Positions 10,701 to 21,311 of a DNA stretch of 35,116 nt are shown one piece after another; positions within the stretch are counted from its first letter, which is position 1; each line of letters starts with the position of its first letter. The notes under the pieces were generated by a model. It was not told the origin of the DNA, did no database searches, and saw only the letters and a list, made by a program, of their open reading frames with translations. The stretch is taken from positions 95,143-130,258 of the forward strand of contig QAXH01005510.1 of NCBI GenBank assembly GCA_004335635.1, read 5' to 3'. The DNA is from Chloromonas sp. AAM2. Its lineage: Eukaryota > Chlorophyta > Chlorophyceae > Chlamydomonadales > Chlamydomonadaceae. A program made the position numbers and the translations under genes.

Positions 10701-11654
10701 ACGCCCGCCTTGCGCAACCGGGCATCTGCGTGCAGCCATGCGCGGTAACAGTGCCATGGGGTACACAATTCCAGGCATAATCTTCCAGCCAAAACCATCA
10801 TGAATAACACAAGTGTGCAGAGACTGTTTGGTAATGGCAAGTGATGGCACAGCCCCAATCAATCGCCAACCACAGCACCTCTGTCCCAGTCACACAACAC
10901 CGCCACTGTCACTATGAAGAGGCATGGGGCCAGGCCCTGTGCATAATCACCGGTCAAAGGATGTTCCTTGTGTTTTGTCGGCCTAGCTGTGCGTTCCTTT
11001 GCCCAATGCAACATGCCTGACTCCTCACCAGCTGCGTCGTCTAGCAGCAACTCCAGCACACGTGCGTCATGTGGTGGTTTTCCATTCCTCGCCATGTCAT
11101 GGAAGGCCTGGTGACATGGAAGGCAAGAGCGGAGCGGAGGATGATGCATTTCAGGCACTGGATGTACAACCGGTCATACTTGATGCGTGGATAATCCCCA
11201 CAGTTCTGGTGCCAGTTCTGGTGCCAATGCCTGATGTTAATCAGTCACAATTTCCACAGTTCTGGTGCCATGCGCAAAGCATGCACAAGATGGCAGCAGG
11301 GATGCACACAGCACGTGGTGCTGACTGATTTGCAGCTGCCATAAAAGCAACATGCACCCACTTCATCAGCCCAAAACGCTTCCTCTCCAGACAAAAGCAA
11401 CGCAAGCCTCCTGCTGGCATTTTCCTGCACGTTTGGCAGGGTAGGTTGCAGGCGTGCCGGTCGTGTCAGCTTGTCACGTAGCCCAAACCCTGACTGCTGA
11501 TACCGCAACTTCGGCGATTCCTCACTTGTGTCTGGGGAAGCTGCGCGCTGAGCCGCGCAGAGATGGCCTTTGGCATGGCTACGGACCCATTGCCCGGTGG
11601 TGCAGCGGGTGAGACCGGCGCACCAGGCGCTGGGACAGACGAACCGCAGCCCAT
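7744..11654 (-). CDS. Unrecognised protein: MGCGSS N-terminus, four-helix-bundle-like region, coiled coil and Lys-rich tail
   Basis: Exons on the minus strand: 11654-11526, 11424-11362, 11107-11029, 10725-10571, 10487-10433 (tentative, needed to restore phase), 10232-10168, 10037-9894, 9615-9524, 9286-8310, 7940-7744, giving about 651 aa. It starts MGCGSS, the pattern of N-myristoylation at Gly2 plus palmitoylation at Cys3, which would tether it to a membrane. Residues ~113-280 are strongly helical and include NLQVNRQNCKLLQETV (~180-195) and ALLSNYC followed by RFEALHYSLELVVQQLV (~261-277). This layout resembles the four-helix bundles of MLKL, plant MCAfunc and HeLo-like domains (family recognition by eye). 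A likely coiled coil follows (~351-393), then a Glu/Ala/Ser-rich disordered stretch and a Lys-rich end. No kinase domain is present. The last acceptor could lie slightly upstream. Function unknown; membrane signalling is an inference. Confidence 0.75.
11195..11275. repeat. Direct repeats of CAGTTCTGGTGCCA in an intron
   Basis: The unit CAGTTCTGGTGCCA occurs at about 11211, again immediately after, and a third time near 11257 preceded by a similar CCA. All are in intron 2 of the MGCGSS gene. The core resembles the dispersed element (CCAGTTCTGG) but the flanks differ. Confidence 0.6.
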
Positions 11655-12841
11655 CGCGCAAAGCGTACTAAAAACTACATGCGCTAACAAATCAAACCCT
11701 CTATTTTCGTGTACCGCTGGTCAGCGTACGGCGGGTACGGACATGCGTTTTCCCGGACCTCGGAAGAAGGGAGGGCCGCACTTGGCCGGTACAGCAAAGC
11801 CACGTGTAAAGCTGGCAACAGTGACAATGGTAATGGGCATTTTGTTAGACAATCGTGTTTTCACGACCGCACCCCAGCAAACTCCAGCCAAACAACCAGC
11901 AAAGTCCAGCCTGGCAAACTCCCAGATACACGAAGGGTGCATATTTCCGGGTGCATATTTCCAGACATTATGCTTCTGGGACGTCGTCTGCAGGGCATCA
12001 CCTGCAGGGCATCACCTGCTCTTGGAATGCCAACCATCCTCCATGCAATCGATCATTCTCCGGTCAGCAGGGGTGATAGCTTTGTGATTTGCGACTTGGG
12101 GCTCTAAAAAAACTCCACCAAGAACCCATCAAGTAAACCGATTGACCATCACAGTACTCCTGTGAACATGCAATCTTGCTGTCCTGTTGACGTGCGGTTT
12201 GGCCAGCGCACCAAGACGCACAGAACACTGGTCAACAGGCAATCCAAGCTTACCAAACAGCTGATTCCAACTGCAGCACGTACACACGCAATGCTGCACA
12301 ATTGCCGGGCATGCCCGAAACGCGTCTGGCAGTCACTGTCCAGCCTTCAACGCTAAGCACAAACCATGAGCACCCGGGGGATCCAAGGCAGTGAGAGCAC
12401 CTTGCACCGGGGCCACCACTGCAATCTTGATGTGCTCTCGGGTTGCGCATGGAATGACAAGTGAAATGAACAGTAAGTGATAAAAGATGCAAGCAACTTG
12501 TTGGCTTGCCACTCCTGGTGGGCAAACGTCCGGCTCACATAAGGTTCAGGAGCCATGCAATGTCCTGCCTGTCTCCTCCCGATGCTCATGGTTGGTCAGC
12601 CCAACATCTGTCCTCATAGCAAGCATTAGCCCACCTGACATGAATTGAATGGCTGCACAAATGGCAGCCCGCGCGCATGCATCATGGCTTGACAGCACAA
12701 GGATGGGCTCCAGTTGGCCAGAGCATGTAAGCCTATGACTATGCGTACACTCATGTGCATGTGCCAGGGCAATACACAGGCAGCTCAAGGCAGCCGAGAG
12801 AAGCCCAAGGATTCTGCCCGGCTCAGGCAGCGCTGGTTATG
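11655..12841. other. Spacer between GPN2 and the MGCGSS gene
   Basis: Both flanking genes run leftward, so this should hold the 3' UTR of GPN2 and the promoter of the MGCGSS gene. No exon was recognised. Two 15-bp tandem duplications are present, GGGTGCATATTTCC near 11935-11962 and CTGCAGGGCATCAC near 11990-12020. No polyadenylation motif could be assigned to GPN2 with confidence. Confidence 0.5.
11935..12020. repeat. Two neighbouring 15-bp tandem duplications
   Basis: The unit GGGTGCATATTTCC is doubled head-to-tail near 11935-11962, and CTGCAGGGCATCAC is doubled near 11990-12020. Both are perfect or nearly so and lie upstream of the MGCGSS gene start. Confidence 0.8.
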
Positions 12842-15800
12842 TCATGCAGTCTCTGTCGTTTCTTGAATGGGCTTCCCTGGAGCCGTTTGGGCTGGCGTTC
12901 TTTCCTTAATCTCTGCTCGGTCCACATACTTTTCCTGGTATGAGGACCACATGTCAGTGTCCGTGCCCTGCAAGGGGGACACACACCACACGTGGTACGG
13001 ATAGCATGTGGGACAGGCCATGTGATCAGATTGAGACTATGGCACAGTGAATCATCTTGCATGCAAAAGCACCAACCACAACAGAAAGTCCTGCCAATCC
13101 TCGTGTGCTGATGCAAGCACGCCAGACAAGACAGCCTAGACCATGAGTGGGAAAAGGAACAAGCTCGTCTGGCTCATGCTTCAGCGCTTGTGTCAAGAGC
13201 TTCAGGCAGCCATGTGTCTCTGTGCTCGGCAGCAGTGCTCGGCAGCTGATGCAGCAGTGCGAGTCATGTGCCTTGCCCCACCTTGAAGGAGGCCCCGTAC
13301 ACGAACTCTGGGGGGTAGGGTGCGTGTGAGGAGAGGGACGCGTACACGTAGCCGTTGGCCTTGTCCACCAGACCCAGCACGTGGGCCACCGCCTCCTTGT
13401 CCTACACAGCACATGGCGCTGACTGAACGATCAAGCATCTGAATGCGGATGCTCAAATATGATGGACTGCATGTGCTGGCGGTCACTGGCTTGGTGCAGA
13501 ATCAGCTCCGCCTTGAGCACTGCTCCTCTCGTTTGCTGTGTTTTGTCAGTGCCTTTTGTGATCAGCCCTGAGAAAGAGATTATGACTAGGATGTTTGTCG
13601 TATCACGTAAGACGATATCAGTAAGAATCCCTTCTGTCTCACGTCTTAGTAAGGGTCATTGACTTGGCACAGCTTGTTCCCGAAGCTCTGGGCACATGAG
13701 ATATAGGGCAGATGGCGCCTTTCTTACCTCAATCGCCAGGGGTACGAAGTTGACCAAGTTGTAGTCCTGTACCACTTCACACAGTGCAGCGCTCAGCTTC
13801 CTGCAGTGCGTGTGGGCAGGCAGGGCACGTCACGTCAGTGAAGCCATGAGCCAGATGGGACTGACCCGAACCCAGTGAGTGCGTTGTGAACACCTGGCAG
13901 CTCACAGTGCAGGCAGCCGGGAGCACAGTGCGTGTTGCGTGTGTACCGGGACGAGGATAAGGACCAGGTGCTGCAGAGCAAAGACACACGGGCGCAAAGA
14001 CTAACTGTAGCAACGTAACATGCACAATCTGGAGCGGGACAGGCAACTGCATGTGGTCAGGTGCACCAGCACACTTGAGCTTCACTGCAAGAGCACTCTT
14101 GCCTGCTGTCCCATGCATGGCGTTGCAGACACGGCCATAAAGATCACCGCACCTGTATTTCTTGCTGAATGGGCCGTCGCCCATGCTGCGAACAAGGTAG
14201 CTCAAATCCTGAACCTCCGTGTAAAAGTCCAGATTGAACGCTGCATGCATCAACATTGTGCATAAGAAGAGGTGATGTCAGCATGAAATGCCGACATAAA
14301 ACCTACATGGAACTTGACTGTCCTCAAAGCAACACGAGAAGAGTGAGACTTGGCGCACAGAGGAAGCAGAGGGCGCGAGGCACGACAAGGCATGCAGATG
14401 GACAGTGTGAATGCACATGCCTGTTTGAACAAGGCCATGCCCCTGCTTCTGCCCATCGTCCAGTGCCACGCACTCCCTGTGACCCACCCAGTTGTCCGTA
14501 CTGCCTGACCAGATCGATCTTGGACAGCACGTTGATGTGCGGCAGCTCCAGGTGAAGCATGGTGCTCAAGGATAGCGTCAGCGAACTGATGTACCTGCGC
14601 AAGGGAGCAAGCACACGTTGAATCTGGATTCCAATCTTGGGTTCCAATTTCATTAATAACCTGGGTCGAAAGACGGCGAATGCGGCCCAAGTTAGAATCC
14701 GAGTTCGTCATCGGTCCCACTACAGGGTCACAGAGTGGAACTTGGATCCGAATCTGGGGTTCTGATTTGGGTTGAAAGACGGCAAATGAGGCCCAAAGTG
14801 GGATCCAAGTTCGTCGTTGGGATCTAAATCCGTATCCAAGTAATTTGGGCAGGCAAATTTGCGATCTGGATTAAGCATGTAAACGCATGCTAGCGTACAA
14901 CCAGACAGCCTCCGGTCATGCACCATCCAGCACTGGTTGTTGGTAATGCCAGAAGCCTTGGCAGTAGCCTTGACAGTAGCCGTGGCATGCATGGTGTGAG
15001 TGGGCGTAACTAAGTGTGTGGTCGGCCCTGTGCAGCAACTCTGAGAGGTGGGGGGGTGGGGGGGCACGTTTTTGGTCCACTTGAGGCACGTGGCCAAAGT
15101 TTCAAATCAAACGGACATGTCGCTGGTGTTGGCCATACCTAAATTGGAACGCAAGTGAAGGGCCCCCCCCCCCATCCTCAATCGGCAACCCAAATTGGGA
15201 TCCGAATTGGGAGCCAAACTTGTCGTGTGACCGCAATCCCAATTCGGGTTCCCAAATCAGGATCCAGATTGGGATCCAAACTGAGATCCAGATTGGGATC
15301 CAAACTTTCCGCGTGTGACCGGCACCCAACACAAGCACACAAGCATCACACTGCTTCATTCTTCTAATTGTAGGCTCAGTGCATACATATCGCATGTCAA
15401 CATGTGGCCCGCACGTTCCCGACCCCCACACAGGTGTAGCAAATGCGGATAAGTAAGTGGCATAGAACACTTGCAACGCAAACGCTCACTTCGCCTGCCA
15501 TCCGTGTTGCTTGCGCAGCTCACATCCGGCACAGCTGCAACACCAGGTCACAAACCAGCCGTTGCAACTGCCACTCCTCACAAGTTGGACGTGTTGCCAC
15601 AGGCATTCCTTACATACTTCAGAGGCAGAACCATCAGTCCAATGTTGTGCGATGCTACATTCGTACTTGTGTCCACAACAGCTGGTCAGGTGCACTGCTG
15701 CTGCGCATTGTGTTTGCCATGTGCGCATGGTTCATGTCAGGCCCCCCAGGCACTGCTGTGCCCACAACCATGCCCACGGCCATGCCCGCGGCCATAATGC

Positions 15801-17450
15801 ACTGCCACTCACTTTGACGCATCAGTGCACAGGTGCGCATCCACCATGTGCACTGCCGCCAGCCTGTACCCCCACGTGTCCATGAAGCACCGGATCACTC
15901 GCTTGAAGCTCGGCTGGAGCGTGAACAGCTCCACCTGTCCGGGGAGGTCCAGGAGCACGTAGGCTGACTCTGGGGGGGCAGGCGGAGTGAGAGCAGGTGA
16001 AAAGTGCAAGGGATGGGCGCGAGGTTTGGGTAGAGGCCTAGGAGCACGTACGCAGAGTCTGGGGGAAAAGAGGGGACCAAGAGCAGGTGGAAGGCCAAGG
16101 GCAAGCGGGGAGTGGGGACAGTGTGTGGGAGGAGCGTTGTGTAGCACAGACTCTGGACTGTGTGGCAAAAGGTAAGTGAAGGCTCTGAACGGGGTTATGT
16201 CGATCCAGACAGGCTGAGAGCAATCCAGACATACACAGCACTGGATGCAGGAGAGAACGGGAAGAGAATGTGCTTGCGAGTGAGCAAACCAGGGGTCAAT
16301 GGCCGTGCTGAGCACGTATCAGCACGGGACCAGGCGGATAACAGCAGACTTTGGCTGGCACACCCTTTGCCAGGCGGGATCAGAACGCTTGGAGCATCAA
16401 GAGAAGAAGAAGGCCTTCCTAACGCAGGCGCCAAAGAACAGGGATTGTGTTCAAGCGTTGACGCAGTGTGTGTTGCTCAACCTTAAAGTGTGGTAATGAA
16501 TGACAGAAGCCAGACATCTCGAGTAGGAGAAAGGGTGTGTCAAGCACGTTCCCTTACCCTTCTCGTGTGGTTCCAGCGCCGCCCTGAGCCAGTCCATGTT
16601 CTTCTCGAGGTAGTCCATGCAGTACAACAGGCCGCCATTGGGGCCAAGGCCAAGCTCCTGGACACAATTCATGCACAGCGCCGGCATTTGTGCACGAATG
16701 CTGGTGCGAAAGAGGCCCCTGCGCGGGAGCGGAGCGGTGCAGACAGAGCATGACGTCCCAAAGCTTCTGCATCCAACGGACCCAGCAACTGTTGCTTGAA
16801 TCTCATAGCAATCAGCAAGAATGCATTCCATTCAGTGCATAACAAGCAAGTGTGAAATGGCCGCGCCAACACTGGGCCGAAACCACCTCTGCTTGGCTCA
16901 CCTCCATGACGCTTGCCAAGTCAACCAGGTCAGCAATGTCAATGTCTGGCGGGTACGGCGGCACATCATTGGCAGGGTCGAGGTTCACAACCACAACCTG
17001 CGAGAGAATGCAAGCACAACCAGCCCAATAAAACGTGGAATAGTTTCTGTGTTGGGAGTCAGTTTGACAACGGCTGACCACTAGGCGCAGTGAGCATCCA
17101 GTGAAAACGTCCCAGGAAGCTGGCCTTGCATCAACAGCATGCAGGCACTCTGTGTAGCCACGGCATGCAATGCTGAGCACGCTGCCCTGGTCCCAGAAAA
17201 GCGTGTGCCAAATGCATGTGCCAAGTGATCTGGCCATGTTGCATACTGGAGTTGTGGCTGTCCAAGCTCCCTGCTGTCAATGCTCTGATGCAGTGGTAGA
17301 CGACCAGGAACATAAACGAAAGCAACATGGAAACCAGATCACACGCGAACGTACCTTTCTGCCCATGCTGCGCATGTATTGTGACATGCCATGGCAGTAG
17401 GTTGTCTTGCCGCTGCCTGGGGGTCCAATGACCAATTGCCCGAACGGCAT
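12842..17450 (-). CDS. GPN2: GPN-loop GTPase 2
   Basis: A small GTPase of the GPN/XAB1 family. The family is known for assembly and nuclear import of RNA polymerase II, where GPN2 works with GPN3 and GPN1. Exons on the minus strand: 17450-17355, 16997-16902, 16657-16558, 15969-15813, 14594-14488, 14240-14153, 13800-13728, 13401-13282, 12967-12842, giving 320 aa (human GPN2 is about 310). Every junction is GT-AG and in phase. Motifs: P-loop GPPGSGKT (9-16), VVNLDPAND in exon 2, the diagnostic GPN tripeptide in [19 protein letters not shown] (69-71), [10 protein letters not shown] (105-114, G3), [18 protein letters not shown] (169-178, the G4-like base-recognition motif) and [16 protein letters not shown]. 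The C-terminus QEKYVD-containing exon matches the family end. The start ATG is two residues before [10 protein letters not shown], as expected for GPN2. It is head-to-head with the zeaxanthin epoxidase gene. Confidence 0.95.
14612..14870. repeat. ~105-bp degenerate tandem duplication in GPN2
   Basis: The block with GAAAGACGGCGAATG at 14668 recurs 105 bp later as GAAAGACGGCAAATG at 14773. Matching flanks include GCCCAA, ATCC and AGTTCGTC. It lies in the 1.2-kb intron between exons 4 and 5 and also carries GGATCC/GGTTCC-like motifs. Confidence 0.75.
15178..15312. repeat. Degenerate GGATCCAGATTGGGATCCAAA repeats in GPN2 intron
   Basis: Short units alternating GGATCC(A/G) with (A)ATTGGGA repeat at least six times, clearest at 15261-15308. 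They match the motif style of the 14612-14870 block in the same intron, so both may come from one expanded repeat family. A C-run (15164-15174) and G-runs (15049-15064) lie nearby. Confidence 0.75.
15945..16105 (-). repeat. ~90-bp tandem duplication containing the GPN2 exon 4 acceptor
   Basis: The sequence AGGAGCACGTA at 15951 and AGAGCAGGTG at 15990 recur at 16040 and 16080, an offset of about 90 bp. On the minus strand both copies read a C-tract, CAG, then codons for S-A-Y-V-L-L. Only the copy next to exon 4 continues into the essential DLPGQVEL motif; the other reads into intron and would break the protein. Confidence 0.85.
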
Positions 17451-17878
17451 GGGTCACGGCTCTTTGCATCAACTAACGTTGCTGTGTATGTTGCAATGGT
17501 TGGGTTTTGTTTATTGCAGCAGTAGAGGATACAAAGAACAGTTGCACCTGTGGGGACTCCCTCAAAGTCGGCTGCCTACCCTGTGAACCAGGTGTCGGTG
17601 TCTTAATACACACCGTGGGCCGCGATTGGGATACATATGCTCAGTAAACCCTGTTGGTGATTTCCAGGCAGCTGACTCTTCTTGGGAATGTCCAACCTGT
17701 CAACTCACAGGAGCGAAACGGATCCTCACACGATCCCGGCACAGCACCTTTTGGGAGCGGACTCAACCTCGGCTCTAACGTGAGCACCCGATACGCCTGC
17801 GTTGCTTCTAGCCTTCACATCCCAACGATCAGCTACAAAACAAGGCAAAGCTTTCGAACTTTTTTGAGCACGTTCAAG
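17451..17878. promoter_or_regulatory. Putative bidirectional promoter of GPN2 and zeaxanthin epoxidase
   Basis: Only 428 bp separate the two divergent start codons, so both promoters and both 5' UTRs must fit or overlap here, unless an upstream non-coding exon exists. The ZEP frame is open back to 17654 but has no ATG before 17879. No recognisable TATA box or light-response motif could be assigned with confidence. Confidence 0.5.
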
Positions 17879-20800
17879 ATGCTGCACGGCACTAGCAACA
17901 CCAGGACGCCAGCACGGCGGCGTCAGTGCACGAACTCAGCGCTGGCACGGACCCTGGTGCTTCCCCCAGTCCTGCCGGCAAGCCACTCTTCCACGCCTCC
18001 CATGGTTGTGCCCTGTACCCGAACTCAGCAAGTGCTGTACCCCTTGCGGCGCAGCAGCGGCGTCAGCTGCAACGTGTCTGTCGCAGACAAGACTGCTTCA
18101 GTGGACGAGCTGTTGGCCCAAAAGGAGCTTTTGCCAGGGTTTAGCGTTGTTATTGCGGGGGCAGGCATCTCAGGTCTGACTCTGGCCCTTGGCTTGCTCA
18201 AGAAGGGCATTCGCGTCCAGGTGCTGGAGCGCGACCTTACAGCTGTGCGTGGCGAGGGCAAGATCAGGGGGCCCATCCAGGTAAGCGTTCTCGCCTTGTG
18301 ATATTTTTCCGGGATACGCCTTTCAAGCACCTTGATTGTGCCAAGGTTTCTGGCACATTTCGTCTTGGACAGCTATATAGGACGCATGCGTATGGTTGGC
18401 AGCATGTTTGCATCAAATTTCGGAACTTTGGTTCCACGTCTACCTCGGTCAACTCATTAGTACCCTCCTGCCCGCCTGCCAACAGGTCCAGTCCAATGCC
18501 CTTGCTGCCCTGGAAGCAATCGACTACGAAGTAGCGGAGGCGGTCATGAACAGCGGCTGCATCACGGGAGACCGTATCAACGGGCTGTGCGACGGAGTCA
18601 GTGGCGACTGGTACGTGCAGTGGTGTACCATGCAGTCCATTCGCCACCGTCTACAGCCTCACTTGACGTGGCTTGCTTCTGTGGGCGTTCAGTATGGGTG
18701 GTAGTGTAGTAGCATCCATGCTGACATAACCACCGACTCACCTTGCAGGTACTGCAAGTTTGACACGTTCCACCCGGCAGTGGACAGAGGGCTGCCAGTC
18801 ACACGCGTCATTAGCAGGGTCACTCTCCAAGAGGTGCTTGCCGACGCTGTCATCCGGTGGGTTTGCCCTGCACAGCAGCTGGCGATGCTTTTGAGCATCA
18901 GCATGGCATGTCCTGCAAGCTCTGACACACGTCTGCACAACTATTATGTTGAAATGCTGCATATGAACCGCAAGTGCTTGCCTGCATCTGCCCATGCAGC
19001 TACGGTGGCGAGGGCACCATTCAGGGCGGTTGCCATGTGGTTTCGTACGACAACTATGTTGACTCGGCTGGCAAGAACAAGGTTGCGGCTGTGTTGGAGG
19101 ATGGGCGGCGGTTTGAGGGAGATGTGCTTGTGGGCACAGACGGCATTTGGTCCAAGATTCGCAAGCAATTGCTTGGAGACAGCGCCGCTCACTACTCGGA
19201 GTACACATGCTACACGGTGTGTGAGCTGGTTGTTGTAGTCAAAACTGCAGCTGGCTCATTGCCTGCAGGCACAATGACTTCGATGACCTTAACGTGCTTG
19301 CTGATCATCATGCGGACCCACTGTAGTACGTCCTAGCCGCCTTGTTGAATGCATCCCTCCATCCCGCCCCATTCTGTGTGCAGGGTATCAGTGACTATGT
19401 ACCTGCTGACATAGACCTTGTGGGCTACCGTGTCTTCCTTGGCAACGGCCAGTACTTTGTGTCCAGCGATGTTGGCGGTGGCAAGATGCAGTGGTATGCA
19501 TTCCACAAGGAGCCAGCTGGTGGCGATGACATCCCAGGGCAGCGCAAGGCGAGGTTGCTGCAGCTCTTTGGCCACTGGAACTACAATGTGGTAAGTAGGA
19601 AGGGAGGCGTTTAGGAGGCTGGACAAGTCACACATGAGTGGCACACGAAAGCAGTCTCAATTCAGATGTCTGGTTAGCAACAAGTCACCTGACCAACATG
19701 CTTCAGCTGTAATCTGAGGATTTGTTGCTTGTCTTCAGGTTGACCTGATCAAGGCAACGCCTGAGCAGGACGTGCTGCGCCGTGACATCTACGACCGTGC
19801 GCCTGTGTTCCGCTGGGCTGAGGGCAGTGTGGCGCTTATGGGGGACAGCGCACACGCAATGCAGCCAAACCTGGGCCAAGGTGGCTGCATGGCGATTGAG
19901 GATGCGTTCGAGCTGGTTGGAGACTTGACGGACTGCGTGTCCAAGGCAGCAGCATCTGGGCAGCAGCCGGACGTCAAGGGCTGCCTGCAACGCTACCAGT
20001 CACAGCGTGTCGTGCGAGTGTCAGCTATCCACGGCATGGCAGGCATGGCAGCGTTTATGGCATCGACTTACAAGGTAGGGCAGGAAGAGATACAGAGAAC
20101 GAGATTGAGCATGGCAGCTTGAAGAGGTCACATACTTGCAGTCAGGTGATATGTGCTCAGAATGTATACAGCAGGCCATTGTAAGCCAGTGTGTAGCGAC
20201 CCATGCACACCCTGAAGCATTGCATGGCTGGCATGTATGGGAGGAGTACCTGTGTATGATGCCAACTGACTGGCCCTGCTTTTGCTGCCCTCACAGGCCT
20301 ACCTGGGCGAGGGCCTGGGCCCGCTGTCCTTCCTGACCGAGTACCACATCCCTCATCCAGGCCGTGTGATAGGCCAGGTGATCCTCAAGCTCACCATGCC
20401 TGCCGTGCTCGGCTGGGTGCTGGGAGGAAACACAAACACCATTGAGACAGCGCGCCCACCAGCATGCAAGGTCTCGGACAGGTAAGCGACAAAGCACAGT
20501 TGTGTGTACCAGTGTTCAGCGCATCCAGTAGATTGTAAGACGCAACGGGGTCGTGCAGATCTGTAAACTTGACTGCTCTCACTGACTGCTTTCTGAGCTA
20601 TGTTTTCTTTGTGTATTAGACAGCAAAGCTTGCTTACTCATGCTGTGCAGGCCTCGTCACTTTGATGAAAGCGAGTTTGGCCTCTTCATGCGGGATGATG
20701 AAGCCCTGGCTGAGCGGGCTGATGCTGATTGGCTCATCGTGGCTGAGAGGGCACTCGCACCCATCACAGCTGCGTTGTCGCCAGCCAAAGCCGCTCCAGC

Positions 20801-21311
20801 ACACGCAACAGTCATGGCCATGTCAGTTCTACCTGCCAGTGAGAAGCCATCAGTCAGGGCCAAGGCCGCAGCCACTCCTGCGCCAACAGCATCCCAGCCC
20901 ACAGCCCGCTATGGTCTGCCTCCTTACGAGTACAAGGGCGCCTACATGAACCTGGCACCTGCAGCCAGCGCGTCAGGTCTCCCCACTTTGACGATTGGTG
21001 CCGGCGCTGATTGCCACGTGGTGGTGGAGGAGCCAGGCGCAGCGCAGGTGCACGCCACTGTTGAGCAGCAGGCACCTGGGCGCTACATGCTGAAGGATTC
21101 AGCTTCAGGACGCGGCACATGGGTGAATGGCCAGCGCGTGCCAAACGGTGGGCGCAAGGCACTTCATGCCGGTGATATTCTTGAGTTCGGCCGCCATCCT
21201 GCAAAGGAGGTGTTCAAGGTCAAGCTGCAGCATGGCAGCTACAGGAGCCAGGACGTGCGTGGGGACGTCTACGGTCGCATCAACTCGGGGTCCATGATGT
21301 CTGTTGCGTGA
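17879..21311 (+). CDS. ZEP: Zeaxanthin epoxidase, chloroplast precursor, with FHA domain
   Basis: FAD-dependent monooxygenase of the xanthophyll cycle that converts zeaxanthin via antheraxanthin to violaxanthin in the plastid. Exons: 17879-18280, 18486-18610, 18749-18856, 19000-19216, 19384-19590, 19739-20074, 20297-20481, 20651-21311, giving 746 aa, all GT-AG and in phase. Residues 1-~85 are Ser/Thr/Arg/Pro-rich and fit a plastid transit peptide. Then VVIAGAGISGLTLALG (dinucleotide-binding GxGxxG, ~90-105), ERDLTAVRGEGKIRGPIQ, RGLPVTRVISR, VLVGTDGIWSK, SSDVGGGKMQWYAFH, and GDSAHAMQPNLGQGG (~388-402), the second FAD motif. A C-terminal FHA domain (~639-716) holds LTIGAGADCHV and SGRGTWVNGQRV. 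The ~60-residue Ala/Pro linker before the FHA domain looks long. Start chosen as the first in-frame ATG. Confidence 0.97.

Noticed and set aside
11245..11661. Continuous minus-strand frame starting near the MGCGSS codon but in another frame
   Set aside because: The MGCGSS frame with an intron at 11525-11425 connects in phase to all following exons. The continuous frame does not carry the acylation motif and leaves the next exon out of phase unless it is entered at the same acceptor.
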